Positions 46,705 to 56,229 of a stretch of DNA of 64,000 nt are shown piece by piece. Source of the stretch: G963674835 sp963674835 (GTDB lineage Bacteria > Planctomycetota > Planctomycetia > Pirellulales > Thermoguttaceae). The position numbers and the translations under genes were made by a program. The notes under the pieces are model-generated. The model searched no databases. It was not told the DNA's origin and saw nothing but the letters and a program-made list of their open reading frames with translations. Every line of letters begins with the position of its first letter. The stretch's first letter is position 1. The stretch is from contig CAXXKC010000003.1 of NCBI GenBank assembly GCA_963674835.2, forward strand, positions 1,984,001 to 2,048,000, read 5' to 3'.

Positions 46705-47946
46705 TTACGGCCAGAGCGCCAGCAGCAGGACCGCGCCCACGACGGGCACCGAGAACATGATCGCGATGTGTAGCAGCAACCGGCGATGCCCGAGCAGGGC
46801 GACCACGCCGGCCTTGAAGATCAGGTTGGCCAGCGCGGCCACGATGAGGAGCCGCCACGCGTCCGCGGCGAACCAGCGATCGGCCTGGATCATGTGGGCG
46901 GTCGAGAGAGTGATGGCGTCCATGTCGGTCAAGCCCGACAGAAACGCCACGGCGTACAGGGCATTTGCTCCGGCGTATTGCTTGACTGCGGCCAGCGCGA
47001 GCAGGACAACAGCATACATGATTGCGAAGAACATGGCCGACTTCAACTGCGTCGGGTTCTTCTGGGCGGGCATCTCTGCCGGCTGACGGCGCACGCGATA
47101 CCAGACGATCAGTGCCGGCAGCATCGTGAGCAGCATGAGGACAACGATCGGCGGGGTGGCCGTCGGCAGGGCCTCGGGCGCGACGACCGCCAACTCGATC
47201 AACACGCGAATGAACACGATGGTGGAGGCGATCATGATGATGATGGCGGCCGAGTGGGCCCCCATGGGCTCGCTGCGCGTTTGGCGAGAATAGCTGACGG
47301 TGGTGGCGGTACTGGAAATGGCCCCGCCCAGAATACCGCCTAGCAGAATGCGGGCACTTCGTCCGACGAATTTGTAGGCGATGTAACCGCCGAGGCTCAT
47401 TCCGACGATCAGGACGACCATCAACCACGTTTGGCGAGGATTCAGTACGTTGAACGGGCCATAGGTTTGGTCGGGCAGGACGGGCAGTATGATGCAGGTG
47501 ATGATTACGAACTGCATGATGGCCCGCAGGTCGTGATCGCCGAGTTTTCCGGCGAACCGGTGCAGTTCAGGCTTGAACTGAAGCAAGACGGCCACGCCGC
47601 CGCCAATCGCCACGGGCAGCGAGAGAGGGGCGACCACCAATAGAGCGCCGACGGCGAACATCAGCAGCGCGGCTACGTCGGTCGTGATTCCTGGATCGGG
47701 CTCGGACCGTCGCAATCTTGCCAGGCTGGGAAAGGTGAGCGTGACCAGGACGGCCAGCAGACCGGCAGCAACGACCCATCCTCCGTAGCGGTCGCCCAAC
47801 ATGGCACAGACGGTCCCGAAGACGGTGATCATCGGGAACGTTCGCATGCCGGGCATGCCTGCGGCGGTCCGCTCGCGTTGCAAACCGACCAGCAGCCCGA
47901 GCAGCAGGGAGAGCCCCAGTTCTTGAAAGGCGGTTGAGGTTACCAT
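46705..47946 (-). CDS. MgtC/SapB plus DUF4010 membrane protein
   Basis: A 413-residue polytopic inner-membrane protein. The N-terminal part matches the MgtC/SapB family (LGLLVGLQRERTAAGMPGMR, then TDVAALLMFAVGALLV). The later part, with GGAISSTATTVSYSRQTR and AGANALYAVAFLSGLTDMDA, matches the DUF4010 region usually fused to it. A dozen helices are predicted by eye. MgtC relatives affect Mg homeostasis and membrane ATPase activity, but this fused type has no defined function. ATG 47946 is chosen for the family start. Confidence 0.85.
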   Translation of the reverse strand: MVTSTAFQELGLSLLLGLLVGLQRERTAAGMPGMRTFPMITVFGTVCAMLGDRYGGWVVAAGLLAVLVTLTFPSLARLRRSEPDPGITTDVAALLMFAVGALLVVAPLSLPVAIGGGVAVLLQFKPELHRFAGKLGDHDLRAIMQFVIITCIILPVLPDQTYGPFNVLNPRQTWLMVVLIVGMSLGGYIAYKFVGRSARILLGGILGGAISSTATTVSYSRQTRSEPMGAHSAAIIIMIASTIVFIRVLIELAVVAPEALPTATPPIVVLMLLTMLPALIVWYRVRRQPAEMPAQKNPTQLKSAMFFAIMYAVVLLALAAVKQYAGANALYAVAFLSGLTDMDAITLSTAHMIQADRWFAADAWRLLIVAALANLIFKAGVVALLGHRRLLLHIAIMFSVPVVGAVLLLALWP

Positions 47947-48654
47947 GGCGAAGTTCGGCAGGGGACTGTGTGCTCCGATGAGGTTGCGTCGACACCCCCG
48001 GCTATTGGCCGGTGGAGCCCGAGCTGGGCAAAGCGGCCGGCCGCGGCGGCATGGGATCGGGCCGTGAATCATGTAGGGCGGGGTGTAGCGTGGCGCAGAT
48101 CTCCCTCATACGTTTTGTGGGGGGATTAAAGGCGGGGTGAAGGGGCCAACAGTAGTAATGGGCACCCCAAACGCTTATGGGGATTCATATTATGTCGTGC
48201 ATTCCATGGCGATTGGGGGAGGGTTCTATGTGCGGTTCCTCCTCCAATACTGTAGCATGCTCGCCGGGCGCGGAACGCGGCTTGGGAGGTGGCATCCCCA
48301 TACGGGCAAAGGCTCGCTACGCCTGACCGCGTGTCAGGGGCTCTGAAGATACCTAAGTCCAAACGGCGCCGAGTCGATTGGCCAGGCGATGCGTGCCTCC
48401 CTCTGCGGGAGTCTGCGTCTGGAGGTCGTGTCAAATGTTGGCAGATTGTGTTTGCTGTTGGGACGGGTCGCTGCTAAACTAACGCGCGGGGTCAGTCCCA
48501 AGGGCATTGAGCTAAGACTTATCGAGGGACGCACTTCGGGGGGATACTGTAGCGTGCGCGTCGGGAGGACACGACGCACCATGCGGCTGTGCTGTATGCG
48601 GCGCTCAGTGAGGCGAACCGGCGCTGAGTCTGGGGTGTTGGTGCGCAAATACTG
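47947..48654. other. Gene-free stretch of about 700 bases
   Basis: No supported gene on either strand. Two ATACTGTAGC sequences occur, at 48249 and 48545, and weakly resemble the right module of element D, but the palindrome is missing, so they were not called. Confidence 0.3.
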
Positions 48655-50913
48655 ATGAACAAGCAAGGGCATTCGCAAACCCGTTCGGGTGTTGCGCAAC
48701 CGGGTCAAGGAGTTCCGGCCCACGTTGTTCACCACGGTAACGGCAACAACTGGTCGACGGCTGCCATTGTGGCAGCCATTGCGTTGGCCGTGTTCCTGGT
48801 GATGGCGTATTGGGTGCTACCGGATGCGCTCCCGGTATGGACCCAGCGATTGCTGGCGTTGATCAACGCGATTTTGGCGGTGACGGTCTTCGTTCTGGCC
48901 ACGCACCGCGAGCATCACCCGGATCTGGATGCGATCGCCCTGCGGCTGAAACGGGGGCATCATCCCGATTTTGGCAAACAGCTTCAGCAGGAGGTCAAAC
49001 ACCAGCATCACGCGAAGACGGTCAACTTGCCGGTGGTCGGGGAGACCAGCCTGCGGGCGATCAGCGGCTCGGGGATTTTTGTTGGTGTTCTGCTGTGGTG
49101 GCTTACGCCGTGGGCGCCGATTTTGGTACGGGCCCGGGACATGGAGAACCTTTCGATCCCGCTGGGCATCGAGATCGAAGACACGGTCCTGATGTTGGCC
49201 GATACGCAGTTAGCCGTGCCGCATCCGCCCGTGCGTCCGGCGATTGCGAGCGCCCTGGCTTCTGCAATTTCGCTGGATAGCGGGCCGTATCTTCTGGGGC
49301 AGAAGGCTACGGTGGAGGGCAGGTATGACGACTCGCGGCAGCTTCTGAATACGGCGTTGGCCGCCGAAAAGGCCAACGTATCTGATATTCGTTTGGCGCT
49401 GGCGCAGAACGAGCTATTCGCGGGCAAGTACGTCGAGGCGGCCAAGCAGTACGATCAAGTTCTTCTGGTGGATCCGAACGATCCAACGATGTGGGCCCAA
49501 GCGGCGATCGCCTGGCTGCACGCGGGCGACTACAATCGGGCCGGAGATTTGGCCAACAACGCGTCGGCGATGTGCGAACCGTATAAGGATTCGAAGGACG
49601 CCGTACGTCGAGACGAGCGCGCCCGATGCCTGCATGTGCAAGCGGCGGTGTACACATGCCACGGCAAGGAGCCGAACAAGGCGGGCCGCTTCAACAAGCA
49701 GGTTCAGGATGTGTGGCGAGACGTGCCGCAGCAAGCATCGGCTTTTGCGGCCAGCGTGAACAATCAGGCCGTGCTCTTTCAGTTGCTGGGCAAGTATCCA
49801 GGCGCCCAGAACAACCACAACCTTGCGTACAGCACGTGGTCGGAGAATCTGGGGGCGCGTCATCCGTACGTGGCGGTCAACCGCGGCAACCTGGCGATGC
49901 TGTACTACGCGCAAGGGCGTTATGCGGACGCGGACCGGGTGGCGCAGCAGGTCGCGGAGCTGCGCGGCGAGGCGCTTCCACGGGACCATCCCGCGCAGGC
50001 GATGAGTTTGAATCTGTCGGCATTGATCGGAGTGGCGCGTGGCGACTATGCGAAGAGCCTCTCGAAGGCGGGGCGAGCGTTGGGGATCCTGGAGGAGTAT
50101 TTGTCGCCGCAGCATCCCGAGGTTGCGGCGGTGGCGTGCACGATCGGCGGTTCGTACCAGGGATTGGCACGCTATCGGAAGGCGGAATACTATCTGTGGC
50201 GCATGGCCGACATCAACCACCGCACACTGGGCGACAAGCATCCGTACCTTGCTTCGAGTTTTGCTCGTTTGGCGGGGCTCTATCTGACGGAGAGACGATA
50301 CAGCGAGGCGCGGATTCAGGCGGAACAGGCTCGCAAGATCGATGAGGCGGTGTTTCACGGCGATCATCCGGCAATCGCGCGCGATCTGCGGCTGCTGGCA
50401 CAGGTCATGATTCTGACGAAGGATAGCAAGGAAGCACGGCCCTTGCTGGATCGGGCGTTGGCCATGGAGCGTGCGACGTTGCCCAACCCACATCCGGAGA
50501 TCGCGGCCACTGAGGCAGCACTGGCTGCTCTCGATGATACGCCGGAGACGTATGAGGACGGGGTACGGCTGTACAAGGAGGCCCTCGAGACGGACCGCAG
50601 GATGCTGGGGGATCACCATCCGACGGTCGCCCAGTTGCAGTACGATCTGGCGAAGTTCTACCTGGATCAGGGCAAGTACACCGAGGCCACGGACGAAGTG
50701 AAGCGTTGCATCGACAACCGGAGGATCTCGCTTGTTCCGTATCACCCACAGTTGGCCGACGCACTCGATCTGTACGCCGCCGTGCTCCGCAAGACCGATC
50801 CGAGCAACTCACGAGCTATCGAACGATTGACGCAGCAGGCAGCCAAGATCCGCAATGACCAGGCGGAGGTCAACGCAGAGGACGTCAAGTCGGCGGACAG
50901 CGTCGGGGGTTAG
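48655..50913 (+). CDS. Large membrane-anchored TPR protein
   Basis: A 752-residue protein. Two hydrophobic segments lie near residues 38-85 (AAIVAAIALAVFLVMAYWV and ALINAILAVTVFVLATHRE) and a third at about 135-155 (GSGIFVGVLLWWLTPWAPIL). The rest is a long solenoid of TPR repeats of the kinesin-light-chain type (LGDKHPYLASSFARLAGLYL, LGDHHPTVAQLQYDLAKFYL). It is probably an inner-membrane scaffold with a large protein-binding domain. Start codon context is weak. Partners unknown. Confidence 0.82.
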   Translation: MNKQGHSQTRSGVAQPGQGVPAHVVHHGNGNNWSTAAIVAAIALAVFLVMAYWVLPDALPVWTQRLLALINAILAVTVFVLATHREHHPDLDAIALRLKRGHHPDFGKQLQQEVKHQHHAKTVNLPVVGETSLRAISGSGIFVGVLLWWLTPWAPILVRARDMENLSIPLGIEIEDTVLMLADTQLAVPHPPVRPAIASALASAISLDSGPYLLGQKATVEGRYDDSRQLLNTALAAEKANVSDIRLALAQNELFAGKYVEAAKQYDQVLLVDPNDPTMWAQAAIAWLHAGDYNRAGDLANNASAMCEPYKDSKDAVRRDERARCLHVQAAVYTCHGKEPNKAGRFNKQVQDVWRDVPQQASAFAASVNNQAVLFQLLGKYPGAQNNHNLAYSTWSENLGARHPYVAVNRGNLAMLYYAQGRYADADRVAQQVAELRGEALPRDHPAQAMSLNLSALIGVARGDYAKSLSKAGRALGILEEYLSPQHPEVAAVACTIGGSYQGLARYRKAEYYLWRMADINHRTLGDKHPYLASSFARLAGLYLTERRYSEARIQAEQARKIDEAVFHGDHPAIARDLRLLAQVMILTKDSKEARPLLDRALAMERATLPNPHPEIAATEAALAALDDTPETYEDGVRLYKEALETDRRMLGDHHPTVAQLQYDLAKFYLDQGKYTEATDEVKRCIDNRRISLVPYHPQLADALDLYAAVLRKTDPSNSRAIERLTQQAAKIRNDQAEVNAEDVKSADSVGG

Positions 50914-50987
50914 CGACCGCTGTTCGCGCGGCGGCATCGTCTTCCCGTCGTGCGGGGCGACTGGCTGGCGATGTGGCCTGTGGACGA

Positions 50988-53375
50988 TCACTTCTCCGTG
51001 CGTCCGGCCTTCGGCAGTTCCTTGCGAAACGCATCGACGTAGAGCCCGATCTCGTCGAAGGGGATGGGCCGTAGACCGATCTCGATGGCGGCCGGCGAGT
51101 CGTCCTTGAGTTGAAGGTCGCCGTGCGCCGCATTGCGGAACCCGGGGTCGTCGTTGGTGACCAGGTTGTCGATCAGCTCGTTCCGTTTGCTATCGCGGCA
51201 GAGAAACTCGTTGCATCGGAAGACGAGGCTACGCGAGATCGTGTTCCGGTTGCAGTCGTCGGCCAGTCGGGCAAGGCTCGGATAGCGACTCAGGTACAGT
51301 TTTTCATCGATTTCCGGCGACTGGAGCCGTCCGGCGATGTGTTCCTTCCAGCGGGCCTCGCCCCATGGGGAGAAGCTGATCGCCGACTCGCATTCGGCGA
51401 AGATGTTGTTGTCGATAATGTTCTCCTTGCCACCATGGATCTGCACGCCGCCGAAACGCCCGGATGAGGCGCGGTAGAACACGTTGCCGTAGACCAAGAC
51501 GCCCGAGATCGCATCGTCGAGGCGAATGCCGCCGCGGATTCCTTCGGGGCGGCGCCAGTCGCCCACGTGATGCCAGTAGTTGAACCGGTACACGTTGCCG
51601 CGCAGCAACGGATCGCCGAACATATCGGCGCCGCCCTGGTCGTCGGACTCGAGCACGACGCGGTAGACCTCGTTGTACTCGACGACGTGATCGTTGCCGC
51701 CCAGGCGGATCGCGCTGGAGGCGATATCGTGCATGAGGTTGTGGGCGATACGATTACCGACGCCGGTCATGACGATGGCGGGCGTATAGGTATGGTCGAT
51801 CCGCGAGAGATCGTGGATGTGGCAGTTTTCGATGCAGTGGCGTCCGGGGGCGAGCGTCTTGCGGTTGCCGCCGCTGATGGTGATGCCGCCACGGCCGAAC
51901 GAGTAGATGTCGCACGACAGGACGCCATGGTCAGTGCCACCGCCGATATCCATGCCGTTGCCGCCGCAGTACCGCACGGTGCAGCCGGCAAAAAGGCAGT
52001 GGTCGCCGTCGCGGACCTGGATGGCATCGCCGCCGCCGAGTTCCCAGGTGAGCCCTTCCATCGTGACGTGGGACACGCCTTGCATTCGCAGGAAGGGAAA
52101 ATCATTGAGCGAGAGGTCGATGTCGGCTTTTTCCGGGTCGGACGGGGGCCAGAAATAGAGAATCGAGTTCGAGCGATCCAGGTACCATTCGCCCGGCATA
52201 TCGATTTCGGCCAATGCGTTGACGACGTAGAACCGCTGTCCCTTGCAGAACCCGTACAGGTGGTACGGCGGGGCCGTGACGATCTCGTGCTTTGCCGGGT
52301 CGACCGAGGCGACCAACTCGTAGCTGTCGGCCCAGTCGTAGCACCAGTAGCCGTGCAACCACATATCGCGTTCTTTGGTCCAGCGTGCGATGCGGTCGTC
52401 GTCGAGCTTGAGCCGGCCTTCCTTGGCGGCAACGCGGCCCCAACGATGCTCGATGGTCGGTCCGGACACGTCGCTGACGTGTACGAAGCCCTCGTTGGGC
52501 CAGCGTGCCATGGGCATCGCCCGCCCGTCGAAGAAGAGCTCGGCCAGCGGGTGCGTTTCGAACCCACGGCCACTTTGGAATCCGCCCAACACCAAGGGCT
52601 TGATCTGGCCTACGCCGAGCGGCTTGAGATCCAAGCAGAGCACCTTGGTCCGGGACTCTTCGGGAAGACGCTGGAGGATCTGGGCGTCGTGCACCGGCTG
52701 GAATCCCCGGAGGCGAATTCCCCCGCGAAATCGCGGCTTGGCACCGTCGGCCGCGCGATAGACGATGGGCGACTGCTCCGTGCCGGAGTCGGCAGCGGCA
52801 AGTTCGAGGGTTTGCGTCACGGGATACTCGCCATCAGCGATACACACTTCGACGCCGCCGGCGGGGAGCTGGCCCGACTGTTTGAGCTTGCGAACGGCAT
52901 CCCGCGCGCTTTCGAGGGTTTTGAGCGGCTGCTGTTTCGTGCCCGGATGGGCGTCGTTGCCCTCCGGAGCGACGAACAGCACGACGGCCGGCTTGGGGCG
53001 GGGGCGCATCACGAGGCGATGGGCGGCCGGATCGCGTGCGGGAAGGCCTTTTTCCAGCCGCTCGATCTCCTTCAAGCGGGTTTCGGCTTCCCAGCGTTGG
53101 TAGGCGGGCACGTCGGCCGCTTGCATGATCGCGGTGCAGGCGGTCTTGGCCTCGGCCCATTTGCCTCGCGCGGCTGCTTGCTCCATGGTGCGAAGCTGTG
53201 TCAGACCACGTTGGAAGGCGGCGTCTTGGGGCGATTTGGCTTCTGTCGTGTCGGCCGCCGCGGCATAGGCCGGAGCTCCGATGCATGCGATTGCACACGC
53301 GAGCAAGAGCGAGCACGCTGCCAACTGGCGCGCTGGCGAGGATGGCATTGTCCCCTTTGGTGCAGCTGAACGCAT
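50988..53375 (-). CDS. Secreted right-handed parallel beta-helix protein
   Basis: A 795-residue exported protein. The signal peptide ends near APAYAAAADT. A helical region follows, then the stretch FVAPEGNDAHPGTKQQPLKT, the usual start of a right-handed parallel beta-helix in which short strands stack as coils (DGDHCLFAGCTVRYCGGNGM, IENCHIHDLSRIDHTYTPAI, NIIDNNIFAECESAISF). Such proteins bind or cleave polysaccharides (pectate lyase-like fold). No lyase catalytic set was identified, so it may be a glycan-binding or hydrolase relative. AGGAGG lies 11 bases before ATG 53375. Confidence 0.82.
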   Translation of the reverse strand: MRSAAPKGTMPSSPARQLAACSLLLACAIACIGAPAYAAAADTTEAKSPQDAAFQRGLTQLRTMEQAAARGKWAEAKTACTAIMQAADVPAYQRWEAETRLKEIERLEKGLPARDPAAHRLVMRPRPKPAVVLFVAPEGNDAHPGTKQQPLKTLESARDAVRKLKQSGQLPAGGVEVCIADGEYPVTQTLELAAADSGTEQSPIVYRAADGAKPRFRGGIRLRGFQPVHDAQILQRLPEESRTKVLCLDLKPLGVGQIKPLVLGGFQSGRGFETHPLAELFFDGRAMPMARWPNEGFVHVSDVSGPTIEHRWGRVAAKEGRLKLDDDRIARWTKERDMWLHGYWCYDWADSYELVASVDPAKHEIVTAPPYHLYGFCKGQRFYVVNALAEIDMPGEWYLDRSNSILYFWPPSDPEKADIDLSLNDFPFLRMQGVSHVTMEGLTWELGGGDAIQVRDGDHCLFAGCTVRYCGGNGMDIGGGTDHGVLSCDIYSFGRGGITISGGNRKTLAPGRHCIENCHIHDLSRIDHTYTPAIVMTGVGNRIAHNLMHDIASSAIRLGGNDHVVEYNEVYRVVLESDDQGGADMFGDPLLRGNVYRFNYWHHVGDWRRPEGIRGGIRLDDAISGVLVYGNVFYRASSGRFGGVQIHGGKENIIDNNIFAECESAISFSPWGEARWKEHIAGRLQSPEIDEKLYLSRYPSLARLADDCNRNTISRSLVFRCNEFLCRDSKRNELIDNLVTNDDPGFRNAAHGDLQLKDDSPAAIEIGLRPIPFDEIGLYVDAFRKELPKAGRTEK

Positions 53376-53608
53376 GAGCGGATCCTCCTGGTTGCAAGCG
53401 GGTGGCAAGGTGGGCGGGGATGGCGGGGTGTTCCGGAAGCCGGGACCGCGCCTATTATGGCCAGTTGGCGATTGCGGTGTCAATTCGCCGGCGCGTTGAG
53501 AGGGTTGGGAGAAGGGCGCGCGCTTGCCGTGCGACTGTTGGCCGGCGAGCGGGCGAGGGGAGGCGTCGTTGGAGCCGTCACGGGATGCTGACGGCGTTTT
53601 CGTCGCCA

Positions 53609-53803
53609 CTAGTGCGTGTCGCACTTATTGATGCCTGTATTGAAGACGGAACAAGGGGTCCGACCCAATCCTGATCTTTCGGCCTCCCGATGGTCGGCCT
53701 CGTTCCAGTTCCAATGCAGGACCCAATAACTGTAGCGTGGCGGCGTATTCCCGCGGTTTCGAAAGCGAAACGCACGCTACACGTACGCCGAATGCGCTGC
53801 TAG
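53609..53803. repeat. Palindromic element D, copy 3, interrupted by foldback A
   Basis: The element starts CTAGTGCGTGTCGCAC and ends GAATGCGCTGCTAG, with a TTCGAAAGCGAAACGCACGC core. A 105-bp TTATTG...CAATAA insert (family A) divides it after GTCGCAC. Without it the element is about 90 bp. Its last CTAG supplies the stop codon of the minus-strand GAP1-like gene. 53376-53608 holds no gene. Confidence 0.72.
53628..53726. mobile_element. TA-flanked foldback element, family A, copy 2
   Basis: A 99-bp copy of the element at 5224-5322, differing at two visible positions, with TA at 53626-53627 and 53727-53728. It occupies D copy 3 at the same point where the family C element occupies D copy 1. Confidence 0.78.
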
Positions 53804-55200
53804 ACCTCGTCGAAGAGGACGCAGAAGACGTCGAGCGATTGGAGGGCGTGTTGGGAGCTGCGCACGCCGTCGGCTCCGGTGCAGCTTTCCCAGATGGCCA
53901 GTGCGTAGCGCATGTACTCTTCGCGCGTTCGGGCCATCAGTTGTTTGCTCATCTCGGCGCGAAGCGTGGACCACTGCGACTTGAGTTGCTCGATCACCTC
54001 GGCATTGCCAGTGATGGCCTCGTAGACCATGGCGTCGATCTGCTGGAGGCGATGCTGCATGGCGGTGCTGCCGGGGTCGAGCCGCTGGGAAGGTGTCTCG
54101 AATTTGCTTTGGCAGGCTGCGGGTGCGGACGAGGTCTTTTCGAACCGAGCGTGCGCGGCGTGGGCCTGCTGCGTCCGTTCGGCCGACTTCGACGGCTCCG
54201 AGGCGGCTTCGGCCCCAGCCTTCCCGACCGGTTCGGCCGGACGAGGCTTGGCGGTGTCGGCGGGCAACGCGTCGTGGAAGACGGTTTCGTCGTCGGAGTC
54301 GTCGCAGCAGGAAGCGTCCATTTCTTCGAGCAACTGGAGGCCGAGCACCGGGAGGTCTTCGCGCGTGACGTCGGAATGCCGCTGTGACAGTGCCGACGTG
54401 AAGACTTCGTTGCACTTGCAGCGTATGACGCGCTGGACAAGGCGGGCCCAACTGTCGAGCGGGGCGAAGCGCTGCGGGGGATCGCCGGAGAGATCGAGCA
54501 CCACGACGTCGTAGAGACGCTGAACGCGGTGCAACTCCTCGGGATCCTTGGAAAGGGCGACAATGCGAAACGGCCGGCGCGAGGAGAACCGCAAACCGGT
54601 GGAGAAGGAGAATTCGGTCCGGCAGCGGGGCGGGAGACAGTTGAAGATGCCCGCCACGACATGTTCCGGGGGTGGGCCTCCGACCAGTGCCAGTGTGTGC
54701 GAGTTGAGCGCCGCCTGAATGAGGGTGGCCATCCACTTTTCACCGAGATTGGCGGCGAGTTCGCTCAGGAGCGAGGTGTCGACCATCGACGCGCGGCCGG
54801 CGAGGCGGAACGGCTCGAGCCGCGGCGGTACTTCGTCGTAGACGCGGATCAAACCGGCGGCGAGCGCGGCTTTGATCACGGCGAACGGATTGTTGGCCAG
54901 CCGCGACAAGACTTCGGGCGGGACGATGAGACACTGTGTGTAGATGCGAGCGCCGCGACCGCTATATTCCCAACCGGAAGGGACGGTGCGACTGACGCAA
55001 TGGGCACCGCTGGGTAGGGGGTGGAAGTTGATGCTCACGGCGCCGGGTCCGCCATCGAGCAAGGCGCCGTGCGACGGCCCCCAGATAGCGAGTTCCCGCA
55101 CGTCCTCTTCGGAGACACCGGGACTGGTGGCGACCACCTGATACCCGGCCGCGCGGTCGGTCACCGCAGATGTAAAGACGGCCTGTTCGATCCCATCCAT
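53800..55200 (-). CDS. GAP1-like GTPase-associated protein
   Basis: A 466-residue protein. The N-terminal region (IEQAVFTSAVTDRAAGYQVV followed by SPGVSEEDVRELAIWGPSH) has the pattern of GAP1 N-terminal domains, which form part of GTPase-centred systems proposed to act in counter-invader defence. The middle is helical (GAP1-M-like) and the last 130 residues are low complexity followed by a helix (IDAMVYEAITGNAEVIEQL). ATG 55200 is chosen because GAP1-N domains begin at this point. It lies 120 bases after a GTPase gene. Whether it is an N1 or N2 type was not settled. Function in this genome is inferred only. Confidence 0.68.
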   Translation of the reverse strand: MDGIEQAVFTSAVTDRAAGYQVVATSPGVSEEDVRELAIWGPSHGALLDGGPGAVSINFHPLPSGAHCVSRTVPSGWEYSGRGARIYTQCLIVPPEVLSRLANNPFAVIKAALAAGLIRVYDEVPPRLEPFRLAGRASMVDTSLLSELAANLGEKWMATLIQAALNSHTLALVGGPPPEHVVAGIFNCLPPRCRTEFSFSTGLRFSSRRPFRIVALSKDPEELHRVQRLYDVVVLDLSGDPPQRFAPLDSWARLVQRVIRCKCNEVFTSALSQRHSDVTREDLPVLGLQLLEEMDASCCDDSDDETVFHDALPADTAKPRPAEPVGKAGAEAASEPSKSAERTQQAHAAHARFEKTSSAPAACQSKFETPSQRLDPGSTAMQHRLQQIDAMVYEAITGNAEVIEQLKSQWSTLRAEMSKQLMARTREEYMRYALAIWESCTGADGVRSSQHALQSLDVFCVLFDEV

Positions 55201-55320
55201 ATCGACGACGATTACCTGCTCGAGACGGCTTGTCTGGGCGCGATGCGCCCGCGAACGTAATGACTGTAGCTTATGCAAACGGCCCGCGTGTGACGGTCCG
55301 CGAATTCGATACAACCGGCA

Positions 55321-56229
55321 TTATTTGATGTGATCGAGGAGCCACTCGAAGGGTTCGACGATGCCGTGAGGCTCGATGCGCAGGGGCAGGCAGATCCGCC
55401 CGCCGCCGCGTGTTTGGCGGTACGCGCAGTTGCCGGTCACGCTGGCCGCGAAGAAGCGGTGGACGTCGAAGCGTTCCTGGCATTGCTGCCAGAGGCCGGT
55501 GGCGTGGGACTTTGCGTAGGCAGCCGGGTCGGCCAGGCAGTCTTCGCATTGGTCGGCCTTGGTGAAGATGAGGGCCACAGGACGATGGGCCCAGCCGTTC
55601 TTGGGATCGTCGTCCATTTCGCCCAGGGAGCTGATGAGCTTCATGGTGAAATAGTCCTGTTCGAGGCCACCTTCTTTGAGCTTCATGGCATCGATGAGGA
55701 CCATCGCCCCGACGCACTTCTTGAAGTAGGACGTGATCACCTGGAAGCTGTGCGGGTGGTCGACCTCTTGCAAGACGGCTTCGCCGGCCATGTCGGGCAT
55801 GATTAGCTCGAGCGTGCGCCGCTGCTTAGGGCGGCGGATCTGGCAGTGCACCCAGTTCCAATGGTCGGGCTCGTTGGGGGTCTTTTCGGGGAACTCGCAA
55901 CGAGCCAGTGCGCCGATGGTCGTCTGTTGGAGCGTGATGGAGAACGCGCCGCGGGCGAGCAGTTGGAGGCGTTCGGGCTGCCGCGAAAGCATGTCCATCA
56001 GCATGCCCAGGTAGACCGTTTTGCCGGCGCCGCTGGCCCCCATGGTCGCGATCATCTGCGGGTGCAGCTTCTGGGCGGCGGCCTGATGGGCCAGCGCCAT
56101 CGGCGCAGCGCAGCGACTGCAGGTTTCGGCGTCGAAGGTGTTCTGGGCCTCGCAAATGTAGCAGGAGACCGGCACGGCATACTGGGCGAGCCGATAGGAA
56201 TCGAGCGGTACGATGACGCCTTTGGTCAT
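55321..56229 (-). CDS. GTPase with N-terminal zinc ribbon
   Basis: A 302-residue protein. Four cysteines at 23, 26, 37 and 40 form a zinc ribbon (CYIC and CSRC). A P-loop GASGAGKT at residues 64-71, a DMAGE switch-II element and TKAD (guanine specificity) identify a TRAFAC-type GTPase similar to those called DO-GTPase. Its start overlaps the stop of the FGE-like gene (ATGA) with GAGGAG upstream. As the motor of this operon it would switch the GAP1-like partner on nucleotide binding; that coupling is inferred. Confidence 0.82.
   Translation of the reverse strand: MTKGVIVPLDSYRLAQYAVPVSCYICEAQNTFDAETCSRCAAPMALAHQAAAQKLHPQMIATMGASGAGKTVYLGMLMDMLSRQPERLQLLARGAFSITLQQTTIGALARCEFPEKTPNEPDHWNWVHCQIRRPKQRRTLELIMPDMAGEAVLQEVDHPHSFQVITSYFKKCVGAMVLIDAMKLKEGGLEQDYFTMKLISSLGEMDDDPKNGWAHRPVALIFTKADQCEDCLADPAAYAKSHATGLWQQCQERFDVHRFFAASVTGNCAYRQTRGGGRICLPLRIEPHGIVEPFEWLLDHIK

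Noticed and set aside
48249..48570. Degenerate D-element fragments
   Set aside because: Only about ten bases of the right module match and the palindrome is absent; chance similarity is likely.
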